Origin: Pseudoduganella armeniaca
GTDB taxonomy: Bacteria; Pseudomonadota; Gammaproteobacteria; Burkholderiales; Burkholderiaceae_D
Direction of reading: 5' to 3'
NCBI RefSeq assembly: GCF_003028855.1
Contig: NZ_CP028324.1
Location: forward strand, 2,852,001-2,916,000
Length of the DNA: 64,000 nucleotides
Under the pieces are notes generated by a model. That model saw only the letters and a program-made list of their open reading frames with translations, ran no database searches and was not told where the DNA came from. This document shows, piece after piece, positions 46,492-56,716 of this stretch (the stretch's first letter is position 1; each line of letters begins with the position of its first letter). A program made the position numbers and the translations under genes.

Positions 46492-47442
46492 ATGAAGCCC
46501 GAAATCCTTGTCATGGCCCCCAGCCCGTCGCCTGCCGTCATGGCGCAGTTCGACGTCCATTTCACCTGCCACCACGTGTGGCGGCTGCCGGCCGATGAAC
46601 ACGCGGCGTTCATCGCCACCGTCGGTGCCGGCGTGCGCGCCCTGGCGACGACCGGCACCATCGGCATGGACGCGGCACTGGCGGCGCGCCTGCCACGGCT
46701 GGAGCTTGTCGCCGTCAACGGCATCGGCGTCGATGCCGTCGATTTCGAGCTGACGCGCGCGCGCGGCATCCGCGTCACCAATACACCTGGCGTGTTGACG
46801 GACGACGTGGCCGACCTGGCGGTGGCGCTGCTGCTGGCGGCGGCGCGGCGCATTCCCGCGCTGGACCACTATGTGCGCGGCGGCCAGTGGCAGGCACGCG
46901 TGCCGCTGCAGCCGGCCCGCACCCTGCGCGGCAAGACGGCCGGCATCTACGGCTTCGGCCGCATCGGCAAGGCCGTGGCGCAGCGCCTGGCCGGTTTCGG
47001 CATGGCGCTGCGCTACTTCCAGCCAAACGTGGTTGCCGCGACCGACGTGCCGCGCAGCGCATCGCTGCTGGCGCTGGCGCAGGAAAGCGACTACCTGGTC
47101 GTGTGCGCGCCAGGCGGCGCCGCCACCCGTGGCATGATCGGCCCGGCCGTGCTGGCGGCGTTGGGGCCGCAGGGAACCTTGATCAACGTGGCGCGCGGCT
47201 CCATCGTGGACGAGGCGGCGCTGGTCGCGGCACTGGCGGCCGGCACGCTGGGCGCCGCGGGGCTGGACGTGTTCGCCAACGAACCGGAGGTGCCGGTGGC
47301 ATTGGCGGCGCTGCCGAACGTGGTGCTGACGCCGCACGTGGGCAGCCTGACGGTGGAGACGCGCCACGCCATGGGCCAGCTCGTGATCGACAATCTGCTG
47401 GCGCACTTCGCCGGCGCGCCCCTGCTCACGCCCGTGCAGTGA
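46492..47442 (+). CDS. D-isomer-specific 2-hydroxyacid dehydrogenase
   Basis: 316 residues from the ATG at 46492 (MKPEILVMAPSPSP). The NAD(P) fold has GKTAGIYGFGRIGKAVA, and the catalytic set is complete: Arg in NVARGSIVDE, Glu in ANEPEVP and His in LTPHVGS. VAVNGIGVDAVD and TNTPGVLTDDVADLA are typical of the hydroxypyruvate/glyoxylate reductase branch. It would reduce a 2-keto acid such as hydroxypyruvate or glyoxylate in the cytoplasm. It is convergent with the AraC regulator gene (3 bp apart). Confidence 0.9.
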   Translation: MKPEILVMAPSPSPAVMAQFDVHFTCHHVWRLPADEHAAFIATVGAGVRALATTGTIGMDAALAARLPRLELVAVNGIGVDAVDFELTRARGIRVTNTPGVLTDDVADLAVALLLAAARRIPALDHYVRGGQWQARVPLQPARTLRGKTAGIYGFGRIGKAVAQRLAGFGMALRYFQPNVVAATDVPRSASLLALAQESDYLVVCAPGGAATRGMIGPAVLAALGPQGTLINVARGSIVDEAALVAALAAGTLGAAGLDVFANEPEVPVALAALPNVVLTPHVGSLTVETRHAMGQLVIDNLLAHFAGAPLLTPVQ

Positions 47443-47445
47443 CCC

Positions 47446-48330
47446 TCACGGCGCGGTGCCGTGCAGGGCGCGCTCGCGGAACTGGCGCGGCGTGATGCCC
47501 ATCAGCTTCTTGAAGGCGCGGCTGAAGTATGCCGGGTCGCGAAAGCCCAGTTCCTCGCCCACGCTGGCGATCGTGGCCGGCATATAGGTCAGCTTGCGGC
47601 AGGCTTCCAGCAGCAGGCGGTCCTGGGTCATGTCGAATGCGGACTTGCCGGCCAGGCGCAGGCAGACGCGGTTCAGCCGCGCCGCCGTCACGTTCAATTC
47701 GTCCGCATAGCGTGCCACCAGCCACTGGGCGCGGTAGTGCCGCTCCACCAGGGCGCGGAAGGCGCTGAACAGTTCGAAGTCGGGCCGCCCCGATTCGTCG
47801 GCCAGGCGGCGCTCCGTGTCCAGCCGCACGACCAGCAGCAGGATGCTGCGCGCCAGCCATTCCACCAGCAGCGGCTGGCCGTAGCGTGGCCCGCGCGCCT
47901 CCGCCTCCAGCTCGCCCAGCAGGGCGGCCAGCCTTGCGCGCAGCTCGGGTGCCTCGTGCAGGCGCAGCGCCTGGGCACGCTCGAACAGCGGCGCGAACAG
48001 GTCCACCGACGTCACGATATGGTGATCCAGCGTGAGTACCCAGCCGGCCGCGTGGTCGGGAAAGCTGAACGCATGGGTGACCCCGGCCGGCACGGCGATG
48101 ACGCTGGGGCCGTCGCACTGCCACAGCATGTTCTCGACCTGGGCGCTGACCCGGCCGGTCATCAAGAACACCAGCTGGTACAGGCCACGGTGGCGGTGCG
48201 CGCCGATATGCCAATCGTGCGGGCGGCTGTGCGCCGCGATCGGCTCGATGTGGACGAATTCGGCATTGTCGATCGGCGCGTTGGCACCGTACAGGGCAAA
48301 GCGGGGCAGTTCGCGGGGCAGGCTTTTCAT
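47446..48330 (-). CDS. AraC-family transcriptional regulator
   Basis: 294 residues from the ATG at 48330. The N-terminal cupin-like sensor (HIGAHRHRGLYQLVFLMTG, then VIAVPAGVTHAFSFPDH) is followed by the paired helix-turn-helix: VARYADELNVTAARLNRVC, then IASVGEELGFRDPAYFSRAFKK and MGITPRQFRER. The arrangement and the HxHxGLYQ region resemble PobR-type regulators of aromatic catabolism, where 4-hydroxybenzoate is the effector; here the effector is unknown and no target is adjacent except the convergent dehydrogenase gene. Confidence 0.88.
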   Translation of the reverse strand: MKSLPRELPRFALYGANAPIDNAEFVHIEPIAAHSRPHDWHIGAHRHRGLYQLVFLMTGRVSAQVENMLWQCDGPSVIAVPAGVTHAFSFPDHAAGWVLTLDHHIVTSVDLFAPLFERAQALRLHEAPELRARLAALLGELEAEARGPRYGQPLLVEWLARSILLLVVRLDTERRLADESGRPDFELFSAFRALVERHYRAQWLVARYADELNVTAARLNRVCLRLAGKSAFDMTQDRLLLEACRKLTYMPATIASVGEELGFRDPAYFSRAFKKLMGITPRQFRERALHGTAP

Positions 48331-48487
48331 GGCGACTCGGAGTGAGGTCCCATGGTACAAGTTTTATTCCTGCCCGGCCAGTTTTTCGCGGCAGACCTGC
48401 TTGCTGGCGGCTGATCCATGGCGCCGCGCCGGCGTTGCAACGACGTGCGCGGCTGGCGCAATGCCTGGCTGTTGCCAGCTGTTGCCG

Positions 48488-49083
48488 CTACTTGTTGCGG
48501 TTGGCGATCTCATTGCCGACATAGCCGCCGCCGATGATGCCCGCCAAGGTGGCCAGCTTCTTGCCATTGCCGTGGCCAACCTGGTTGCCCAGCAGGCCGC
48601 CCACCACGGCGCCGGTACCGATCGCAACATAGTTCGGCTTGCTTTCCTGTACCACCGGGGCCGGGGCGGGGGCCGGCTGAGGATGCCGCGCAGCATAGCT
48701 CCGCACTGGCGCGTGCGCCGGTTTGCGCGGTGCCGGTTCACGGTATTCGGCTTCCTGGGCCGCCGCGCGTTCCGGCGCTGCCTGGCTGGCCAGGGCGGGT
48801 TGCGGCATCGCTGCTGGCTGCTGCGGTTGCAGCGACAGCGGCTGCGCGCCCGACTGCCCCGCCAGCTGTAGCGGCGCCAATTGCTGCGCCGCGACAGCCT
48901 GGCCGGTCGCGATGGCTGGCTGGGCCAGTTGGCCGGTGGCATTGCGTACGCCGCCGGTTCGGCTTTGCTCGATGGCAGTACGCCCGTCAGGGCGGCAATG
49001 CCGGTACCGCTCAGGGCGATGACCGACACGGCCGCGGCGGCGAACAGCGGGTGGATACGACTTGCGGTAGCGACTTTTTCCAT
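48488..49083 (-). pseudogene. Glycine-zipper 2TM (17-kDa-antigen-like) envelope protein, frameshifted
   Basis: The ATG at 49083 (GGAG 9 nt upstream) begins MEKVATASRIHPLFAAAAVSV with a membrane helix to ALTGVLPSSKAE; that frame fails at about 48890-48945. The next frame runs QLAQPAIATGQAVAAQQ, a Pro/Ala/Gln linker, then the glycine zipper GTGAVVGGLLGNQVGHGNG and IIGGGYVGNEIANR. One missing base rejoins them into about 198 residues. Related proteins stabilise the envelope or form membrane-spanning zippers. Two independent well-formed halves argue for a base-calling fault. Confidence 0.75.
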
Positions 49084-49260
49084 GATCTTTCTCTCCATTG
49101 CCATTGTTTAGCCTGCAGAGCGAGATTACGGCTTGCGGCGCGCCCCGGCTATACGGTGACCTGTATCACTCGTTACCGTTTGTAAGGATGGCGCACTGGG
49201 CCGAGGGGGCCGTACCGTGCCGTTTCAGGTACACTGCGCGCGTTATTGATCAGGTCGTCC

Positions 49261-52200
49261 ATGTTCCCGTCCCTTCCCGCATTCCTGCAACCCTGCATCG
49301 CCGCGGCCCTCGCGTGGCACCTCGCAACAGCCCTCGCAGCGCCGGCCGAACCGCCTGCCCGGCAGCCCGTCATCGCGATGCAGCACACCAGCTGGACGGC
49401 CAGCAACGGCGCACCGACGGGAATCACGGCCATCGCGCAGACGCCGGACGGCTGGCTGTGGATCGGCGGCGCCGCTGGCCTGTTCCGCTTCGACGGCGCC
49501 CGTTTCGAACGCGCTCGCGACATTGGCCTGGAACCGCTGTCATCGAGCATCACCAACCTGGGCGTGCTGCCCGACGGCACCCTGTGGCTGGTCTACAAGT
49601 ACGGCGGCGCCAGTTTGCTGGCAAATGGCCGCATGCGCCATTTTCGTGTCGGCGAACACGGTACGCCCGCGGGTTCGATTTCCGGCCTGGCGCAGGATGG
49701 CGCGGGCCGGCTCTGGCTCGGCACGTCTGGCGGCGGCCTGCGCGAAATGAGCGCCGCGGGCGTGTGGCGCGCGCCAGCGGCGGCGATGGCGGCCCCGGCG
49801 GCGCCGTCCAGGCGATGCTGCGCGATCGCGACGGCGTATTCTGGGTGCGCACCGTCGCGGGTGTCTTCGTGCTGCCGAAGGGCGCCAGCCGCTTCGAACG
49901 AAAGCTCGATGTCACTGGCCATGGCATATTGGCCGAACACCCTGACGGCAGCATCTGGACGTCGGACGTGATGCGTCCCGGGCTGCAGCAGCTGGCGGGC
50001 GCGCCCGGGGCCGATCCGAAGGCGTGGCAGATTGACGACCGGATCAGTGCTTTCCTGTTCGACCGCGCCGGCAACCTGTGGCAACCGGATTACCGCGGCG
50101 TGTTGCGTCATTCCGCCGTGCAGGCACGGCAGCATCGCACCGATGCCGAGCACGGGCTCTCTGGCCTGCATGGCTTTACCGTGTTCCAGGACCGCGAGGA
50201 CAATATCTGGGTCGGCACCGAGAATGGCCTGGACCGGTTCCGCGAGCCGCGGCTGAAGGCCATCGACCTGCCGCGCTATACGGCGGGAGCGCGTCCGCTG
50301 GCGCCGCGTCGCGAGGGCGGCGCGTGGGTCGACCGCTCCGCGCTGGCCGGCCCCGCCGCGGCGCCGGTACCGTTCGCGCCGCCCTCGTCGAACCTCGACC
50401 TGACGACCGCGCTGCATGCCGGCGCCGACGGCACGCTGTGGAGCGGCGGCATCGGCGGGCTGTGGAAAGTGCGCGCTGGGCAGCGCGAAGCGGTGCCATT
50501 GCCGGCCGGGCTGGTGGACCCCCAGCATACCGCCATCTTTTCGCTGGCCACCGATGGCGACGGCGCGCTGTGGGCCAGCATGGGGCGCCGCGGCCTGTAC
50601 ACCTTGCGCGACGGCCGCTGGAGCGCGCATGGCGGCGTGACCGGGCTGGCCGGCTTTGCCGTCACGGCGATGACGGCCGACCCCCGTGGGCGCATGTGGT
50701 TTGGCTCGACGGACGACCAGCTTGCGCTGCTGGAGCGCCTCGATGCGGACAGCCGTGTGCGCAAGTTCAGCCGTGCCGACGGGCTGCGCATCGGCACGGT
50801 GCTGGCCATCCTGCCGGTCGCGGACGGTGCATGGATCGGTGGCGAAAACGGCCTTGCATGGTTCGATGGCCAGCACTTCACGCCGGTCACGGGCAGGGCG
50901 GCGAGCCATTTACCGGTATCACGGGGCTGGTGTTCGCGCGCGACGGCACGCTGTGGATGAATGGCGGGGCCGGCCTCTCCGCCATCGCGCCGGCGGAGCT
51001 GCGGCGCGCGGCCGCCGATCCGGCGCACCGCGTTCGTTTCGAGCGCCTCGACTACCGCGACGGCCTGGTCGGCACCGCCAGCGCCATCACACCGCTGCCG
51101 TCGGCCATTCGCGCCACGGACGGCACGCTGTGGTTCTCGACGATGGCAAGCGTTTTCGCGTTCGATCCCGCCCAGCTGCCACGCAATGCGCTGGTACCGC
51201 CGGTGTACGTCACGGCGCTGAAGGCCGGCGGCCAGGCATGGCCGGCGCGGCAGGGCGTGCTGCTGCCACCGCATACCAGTGCGCTGGAGGTGGAGTTCAC
51301 GGCGCTGAGCTACCGCTCGGCCGAGCGCGTCGGCTTTCGCTACCAGCTCGAGGGCGTCGACCATGGCTGGCAAGAGGCACAAGGGCGCCGCGCGGCCCAT
51401 TACACCAACCTGGCACCGGGCCGCTATCGCTTTCGCGTGATCGCCTCGAACGACGATGGGGTTTGGAACGAGCAGGGCGCCGCGCTCTCGTTCGAGATCG
51501 CGCCGAGCCTGACGCAAACGCTGTGGTTCCGCGTACTGTGCGCGCTCGGTGTCGCGCTGGCACTCTGGCTGCTGCACCGGATGCGGCTGCGCCGCGTGGC
51601 GCGCGGCCTGGCTGCCCGGATCAACGAGCGCCATGCCGAGCGCGAGCGCATCGCCCGCGAGCTGCACGACACGCTGCTGCAATCGATCCAGGGCCTGATC
51701 CTGAAGATGACGGCCGCGGTGCACCGGCTGCGCGACGGCGAGCGCGAGCCGCTCGAGGCAGCATTGGACCAGGCCAACCGGGTGCTGGCGGAGGGGCGTG
51801 ATCGCGTGGCGGGACTGCGCGGCGAGGCCCTGCCGGCTGGCGGCCTGGCGCAAGCCATCTCCAGCCAGGGCGAGCCGCTGGCCCGCGATCACGGCGTGCG
51901 CTTCAGCGTGGTCACCGAAGGGACCTCGATGCCGCTCGACGATGCCGTGGCGCAGGAAGCACTGGCGATCGTGCGCGAGGCGGTGTGGAACGCATTCGCC
52001 CATGCGCAGCCGCGCAGCGTCAGCGTCACGCTGTGCCATGCGCCGGCCGAGTTGCGCATCGCCGTGGTGGACGACGGCCGTGGCATGCCGCGCGAAATCG
52101 TCGACGAAGGCGGCCGCTCCGGCCACTGGGGCATTCCCGGCATGCGCGAACGGGCGCTGAAGATCGGTGCCACGCTGTCGCTGGCGACCTCCGCGCAAGG

Positions 52201-52276
52201 CACCGTCTGGACGCTGCGGGTGCCTTGCCGGGACAGCTCCGGAAAACCCGGCATGGGCTTCGCGACCGGCGTTTGA
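49261..52276 (+). pseudogene. Beta-propeller two-component sensor histidine kinase, frameshifted twice
   Basis: From the ATG at 49261 (signal peptide LAWHLATALAAPAEPP) the protein is cut at 49771-49795 and at GGG 50891-50893; one base restored at each gives 1005 residues in a single frame. The exported part is a Reg_prop beta-propeller with repeated blocks such as QTPDGWLWIGG, LPDGTLWLV, DREDNIWVGTENGLDRF and RDGTLWMNGGAGL, then a Y_Y_Y domain (FRYQLEGVDHGWQE). One membrane helix (about 750-770) leads to HisKA_3 (ERERIARELHDTLLQS) and HATPase (VDDGRGMP, GHWGIPGMRERA). It resembles hybrid-less carbohydrate or surface sensors. No response regulator is adjacent. Confidence 0.85.
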
Positions 52277-52374
52277 GCGGTTCGCCGCGCGCCGTACGGC
52301 CGCTCCTGGCTGCAAATCGGGCACGGCCGCCGGCGACGACCCCGGCGCCGCGACACGTCACGCGTGGCTGCCGC

Positions 52375-52842
52375 CTACAACGGCAGCGCCGTCTGGTACT
52401 TCACTTCGCGCAAGGCCACGTTGGTATTGATCTGCGAGACGCCCTGCAGCTTGAACATCACCTCGTGCAGGAAGTTCTGGTAGGCCTCCATGTCCGGCAC
52501 GATGACCTTGATCGTGTAGTCGGAATTGCCGGTCGTCTCGTAGCATTCGACCACCTCGGCGCGCGCCTGCATCGCGCTTTCGAACGCCTCCACCACGCCC
52601 GCCGAGTGCCGGTTCAGCGATACGTGCGCCAGGCAGCACACCATCAGTCCCACCTTGCGGCGGTCCACCAGCGCGGCGTAGCGCGTGATGTAGCCGTTGT
52701 CCTCCAGCTCCTTCTGGCGGCGCCAGCATGGCGTGGCGGACAGGCCGACAGCCTCGGCCAGCTCGGCCGTCGACAGCCGGCTGTTCTGCTGCAGCGCGGC
52801 CAGGATTTTCACGGATGGGGCATCAAGGGAATGATTTTTCAT
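52375..52842 (-). CDS. Lrp/AsnC-family transcriptional regulator
   Basis: 155 residues. The N-terminal helix-turn-helix is LQQNSRLSTAELAEAVGLSATPCWRR, cut here as RLSTAELAEAVGLSATPC, followed by the hinge and the RAM ligand domain (GLMVCCLAHVSLNRHS, then EVVECYETTGNSDYTIKV). In this family an amino acid usually tunes DNA binding. It is divergent from the indolepyruvate ferredoxin oxidoreductase gene, 129 bp away, and is the probable regulator of that amino-acid-catabolic enzyme. Confidence 0.92.
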   Translation of the reverse strand: MKNHSLDAPSVKILAALQQNSRLSTAELAEAVGLSATPCWRRQKELEDNGYITRYAALVDRRKVGLMVCCLAHVSLNRHSAGVVEAFESAMQARAEVVECYETTGNSDYTIKVIVPDMEAYQNFLHEVMFKLQGVSQINTNVALREVKYQTALPL

Positions 52843-52971
52843 TTTGCGCGGAAAATGGAGGGAAATTCACCGGAAAGTTAGCACACTCGACAATAAATAG
52901 GGAAATTATTCCGCTACCGCGCAACTATCATTTTCAGCACGGAGACAAGCCCATCGAGGCAAGGAATAAGA
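52843..52971. promoter_or_regulatory. Divergent promoter region between lrp-like and oxidoreductase genes
   Basis: 129 bp, clearly AT-richer than the flanks. GGAAATTATTCC (near-palindromic) and GGAAATTCACC are Lrp-like half sites. AGGA, 5 nt before ATG 52972, is the downstream ribosome site. A likely cis-target of the divergent regulator. Confidence 0.45.
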
Positions 52972-55900
52972 ATGAACGCCCACACCGCGCCCAGCGCCGC
53001 CGCCATCGAAGCGGCCGGCAGCCCCACGACCATCGTCGATCCCGATTACGCCCTGCAGGACAACCTGACCCGCACCAGCGGCCGCGTGTTCCTGACCGGC
53101 ACGCAAGCGCTGGTGCGCCTGCTGATGATGCAGAAGCGCCTGGACGCGGCCAACGGCCTGAACACCGCCGGCTTCGTCAGCGGCTACCGCGGCTCGCCGC
53201 TGGGCGCGGTGGACCAGGAAATGTGGCGCGCGCAGAAGCAGCTGGCCGCGCACGCCGTCGAGTTCCTGCCGGCCATCAACGAAGACCTGGGCGCCACCGC
53301 CGTGCTGGGCACGCAGCAGGTCGAGACCGACCCGACCCGCAAGGTCGATGGCGTGTTCGCCATGTGGTACGGCAAGGGCCCGGGCGTGGACCGCTCCGGC
53401 GACGCCATCAAGCACGGCAACGCCTACGGCTCCTCGCCGCATGGCGGCGTGCTGGTGGTGCTGGGGGACGATCACGGCTGCGTGTCGTCGTCGATGCCGC
53501 ACCAGAGCGAGCAGGCGCTGATCGCCTGGAGCATGCCGGTGCTGAACCCGGCCAACATCGAGGAATACCTGGAATTCGGCCTGTATGGCTGGGCGCTGTC
53601 GCGCTTTTCCGGCAACTGGGTCGGCTTCAAGGCCATTTCCGAAACGGTGGAGGGCGGCGCCGTCGTCGAGGTGCCGCCGGCGCCGCGCTTTGCCGTGCCC
53701 GATTACGCCTACCCGCCGGAAGGGCTGCACTACCGCTGGCCCGACCTGCCCAGCCTGAAGATCGAGCAGCGCGTGGCGGAAAAGCTCAATGCCGTGCGCG
53801 CCTTCGCCCGCGTCAATTCGATCGACCGCTTCGTCACCGCGGCGCCGCATGGCCGGCTCGGCATCGTCAGCGCCGGCAAGGCCTACCTGGACCTGGTGGA
53901 AGCGCTGGAGCGCATGGGGCTGGACCAGGAGCGCCTGGAACAGCTGGGCATCCGCTTGTACAAGCCGGGCCTGACCTGGCCGCTGGAACCGAGCCGGCTG
54001 GATGCGTTCGCGCACGGCCTGGCCGAGGTGCTGGTGGTGGAGGAAAAAGACCCCGTCATCGAGCAGCAGTTGAAAAACCATTTCTACAACCGCCCGGCGG
54101 ACCAGCGCCCGCAGGTGCTGGGCAAGACCGACCTGGCCGGCCAGCCGCTGCTGGCCGCGATCGGCGAACTGCGGCCGTCGCGTATCGCGCCGGCACTGAT
54201 CCGCTGGCTGGCCCCGCATCTGCCCGAGCTGGCGCTGGAACAGCAGCTGCCGCAGTTCTGCGCGGCCCAGGTAAAGGCCGACCCGGCCAACGCGATCCGC
54301 ACGCCGTACTTCTGCTCCGGCTGCCCGCACAACACGTCGACCAAGGTGCCGGAGGGCAGCCTGGCGATCGCCGGCATCGGCTGCCACTTCATGGCCACGT
54401 GGATGGGGCGCGAAACGGTGCAGCTGACGCAGATGGGCGGCGAGGGCGTCACGTGGGTGGCGGCGTCGCGCTTCGTCGACCGGCCGCACGTGTTCCAGAA
54501 CCTGGGCGACGGCACCTATTACCATTCCGGCTTCCTGGCGCTGCGCCAGGCCGTGGCCGCGCGCGCCAACATCACATATAAAATCCTGTACAACGACGCG
54601 GTGGCGATGACGGGCGGCCAGCCGGTGGACGGCAAGCTGACGGTGCCGCAGATCGTCCAGCAGGTACTGACGGAAGGCGCGGTGCGCGCCGTCGTCGTCA
54701 CCGACCAGCCGGACAACTACGAGGGGGTGGCGCTGGCGCCGGGCGTGACGGTGCACCATCGCAGCGAGTTGGACCTGATCCAGCGCCAGCTGCGCGACAC
54801 CCGTGGCGTGACGGTGCTGGTGTACGACCAGACCTGCGCGGCCGAGAAACGGCGCCGCCGCAAGAAGAACACGGCGACGCATACCGAGTTCCCCGATCCG
54901 GCCCGCCGCGTCGTCATCAACGAGGAAGTCTGCGAAGGCTGCGGCGACTGCGGCGTGCAGTCGAACTGCCTGTCGATCCTGCCGCTGGAGACGCCGCTGG
55001 GCCGCAAGCGCCAGATCGAGCAGGCCTCCTGCAACAAGGACTACTCGTGCGTGGAGGGCTTCTGCCCCAGCTTCGTCTCGGTGCTGGGCGGCCAGCTGAA
55101 AAAGCCGGCCGCCGCCAAGCTCGATACGGCGCGCCTGGAGGCGGCGCTGGCCGCGTTCCCCCCGCCGGCGCCGTACGATTTCGACGGCAAGCCGTTCGAG
55201 ATGCTGGTGGCCGGCGTCGGCGGCACCGGCGTCGTCACGATCGGCGCGCTGATCACGATGGCGGCGCACCTGGAAGGCAAGGGCGCCTCCACTCTGGACT
55301 TCATGGGCTTCGCGCAGAAGGGCGGCGCGGTCATGTCGCACGTGCGCCTGGCCGCCTCGCCGCGCGCGCTGCACCAGGTGCGCATCGACCTGCGCCAGGC
55401 CGATGCCGTGCTGGCCTGCGACGCCGTCGTCGCAGCAATGCCCGATGCGCTGGCCATGATGGAGGCGGGCCACACCCAGGTGATCGCCAACGAGCGCGAG
55501 ATCCCGACCGCGACGTTCACCCGCAACCCGGACGCCAGCAACGACATGGGCGGGCTGTTCGCCCAGCTGCGCCGGGCCGCCGGCGAGGCCAATGTGCACG
55601 CGCTGGACGCGCAGGAACTGGCCAGCCGCCTGCTGGGCGAACCCATCGCCGGCAATATGCTGATGCTGGGTTATGCGTGGCAGAAGGGTTTGGTGCCGGT
55701 GTCGCTGGCGGCGCTGCTGCGGGCGGTCGAGCTGAATGGCGTGGCGGTGGCGATGAACAAGCAGGCGCTGCTGCTGGGCCGCCTCGCCTCGGCCGACATG
55801 GTGCAGCTGGAAGCGCTGGCCGGCAACCGCGGCAAGGTGGTGCAGTTCGCGGCGCCGGCCTCGCTGGAGGAGCTGATCGCGCAACGCCTGCCGCGCCTGG

Positions 55901-56520
55901 TCGCTTACCAGGACGCGGCGTACGCCCAGCGCTACCTCGCCGCCGTGCGCAAGGTCGAGCAGCGCGAGCGGGCGGTGGACGGGGCGGATTCGAAGACGCC
56001 GCTGACGAAGGCGGTGGCGCGCGCGTTGTTCAAGCTGATGGCGTACAAGGACGAGTACGAGGTGGCGCGCCTGCACAGCGACGCGGCGTTTCGCGCCAAG
56101 CTCGACAGCCAGTTCGGCGGCGACTTCAAGCTGCAGTTCCATCTGGCCCCGCCGCTGCTGGCGCGGCGCAAGCCCGGCAGCGACGTACCGGCCAAGATCG
56201 CCGTTGGCCAGTGGATCCTGCCGGCCTTCCGCCTGCTGGCGCCGATGAAGCGGCTGCGCGGTACGCCGTTCGACCCGTTCGGCTGGACGGCTGAGCGGCG
56301 CCACGAGCGCGCCCAGCGTGACGAGTACTTCGCCCTGCTGGACGAGTTGTGCGCCGGCCTGACGGCCGAGAACAAGGGCACGTGGCTGAAGCTGGCCCAG
56401 CTGCCCGAGCGCATCCGCGGCTTCGGCCACGTCAAGGCGCGCAATGCGCAAGCGGCGGCAGAGGAGGCGCAACGCTTGCGGTTCCAGTTGCAGCAGGGCG
56501 CTGGCGCGCGGGCGGCGTAG
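52972..56520 (+). CDS. Indolepyruvate ferredoxin oxidoreductase family protein (fused)
   Basis: 1182 residues: all subunit functions are in one chain. N-terminal pyrimidine and TPP-binding regions (GFVSGYRGSPLGAVDQEM near residue 63) lead to a Cys-rich turn FCSGCPHNTSTK at about 445, a ferredoxin-like 4Fe-4S site CEGCGDCGVQSNC at about 653 with NKDYSCVEGFCPSF, a gamma-subunit Rossmann-like region GVGGTGVVTIGAL at about 747, and a DUF6537-type tail. It would convert arylpyruvates or 2-keto acids from amino acids to acyl-CoA, feeding reduced ferredoxin. The divergent Lrp regulator supports an amino-acid-catabolic role. The gene is flanked downstream by repeats. Confidence 0.93.
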   Translation: MNAHTAPSAAAIEAAGSPTTIVDPDYALQDNLTRTSGRVFLTGTQALVRLLMMQKRLDAANGLNTAGFVSGYRGSPLGAVDQEMWRAQKQLAAHAVEFLPAINEDLGATAVLGTQQVETDPTRKVDGVFAMWYGKGPGVDRSGDAIKHGNAYGSSPHGGVLVVLGDDHGCVSSSMPHQSEQALIAWSMPVLNPANIEEYLEFGLYGWALSRFSGNWVGFKAISETVEGGAVVEVPPAPRFAVPDYAYPPEGLHYRWPDLPSLKIEQRVAEKLNAVRAFARVNSIDRFVTAAPHGRLGIVSAGKAYLDLVEALERMGLDQERLEQLGIRLYKPGLTWPLEPSRLDAFAHGLAEVLVVEEKDPVIEQQLKNHFYNRPADQRPQVLGKTDLAGQPLLAAIGELRPSRIAPALIRWLAPHLPELALEQQLPQFCAAQVKADPANAIRTPYFCSGCPHNTSTKVPEGSLAIAGIGCHFMATWMGRETVQLTQMGGEGVTWVAASRFVDRPHVFQNLGDGTYYHSGFLALRQAVAARANITYKILYNDAVAMTGGQPVDGKLTVPQIVQQVLTEGAVRAVVVTDQPDNYEGVALAPGVTVHHRSELDLIQRQLRDTRGVTVLVYDQTCAAEKRRRRKKNTATHTEFPDPARRVVINEEVCEGCGDCGVQSNCLSILPLETPLGRKRQIEQASCNKDYSCVEGFCPSFVSVLGGQLKKPAAAKLDTARLEAALAAFPPPAPYDFDGKPFEMLVAGVGGTGVVTIGALITMAAHLEGKGASTLDFMGFAQKGGAVMSHVRLAASPRALHQVRIDLRQADAVLACDAVVAAMPDALAMMEAGHTQVIANEREIPTATFTRNPDASNDMGGLFAQLRRAAGEANVHALDAQELASRLLGEPIAGNMLMLGYAWQKGLVPVSLAALLRAVELNGVAVAMNKQALLLGRLASADMVQLEALAGNRGKVVQFAAPASLEELIAQRLPRLVAYQDAAYAQRYLAAVRKVEQRERAVDGADSKTPLTKAVARALFKLMAYKDEYEVARLHSDAAFRAKLDSQFGGDFKLQFHLAPPLLARRKPGSDVPAKIAVGQWILPAFRLLAPMKRLRGTPFDPFGWTAERRHERAQRDEYFALLDELCAGLTAENKGTWLKLAQLPERIRGFGHVKARNAQAAAEEAQRLRFQLQQGAGARAA

Positions 56521-56537
56521 TTCGCGGCTGAGCCGCT

Positions 56538-56694
56538 GGGGTCTGTCCCCGGTAAGCGTTCGCTGTGACCACAGTCCGCGGCGGCGCGAGGGGACTGACC
56601 CCGGTTTTCATCGCGGTCAAGGTAGTCCGTCGAAACAGCGTCGCGCACCGGTCGCAGAATAAAACCAGGGTCAGTCCCCAAGGGGACAGACCCT
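56538..56694. repeat. REPIN-like cluster, second copy
   Basis: GGGGTCTGTCCCC (56538-56550) is answered by GGGGACTGACCCC (56590-56602) with GGTTTT following, and a second palindrome AAAACCAGGGTCAGTCCCC...GGGGACAGACCCT lies at 56661-56694. The same parts and outer AAAACC/GGTTTT ends as the cluster at 28.8 kb identify one element family. It sits between the oxidoreductase gene and the convergent universal stress gene. Confidence 0.75.
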
Positions 56695-56716
56695 AAGCCC
56701 GGTATGGCAGTGGCAC

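Noticed and set aside
52906..56472. 1188-residue minus-strand frame
   Set aside because: Antisense shadow of the indolepyruvate oxidoreductase gene; extreme His/Arg/Gln content and no domain.
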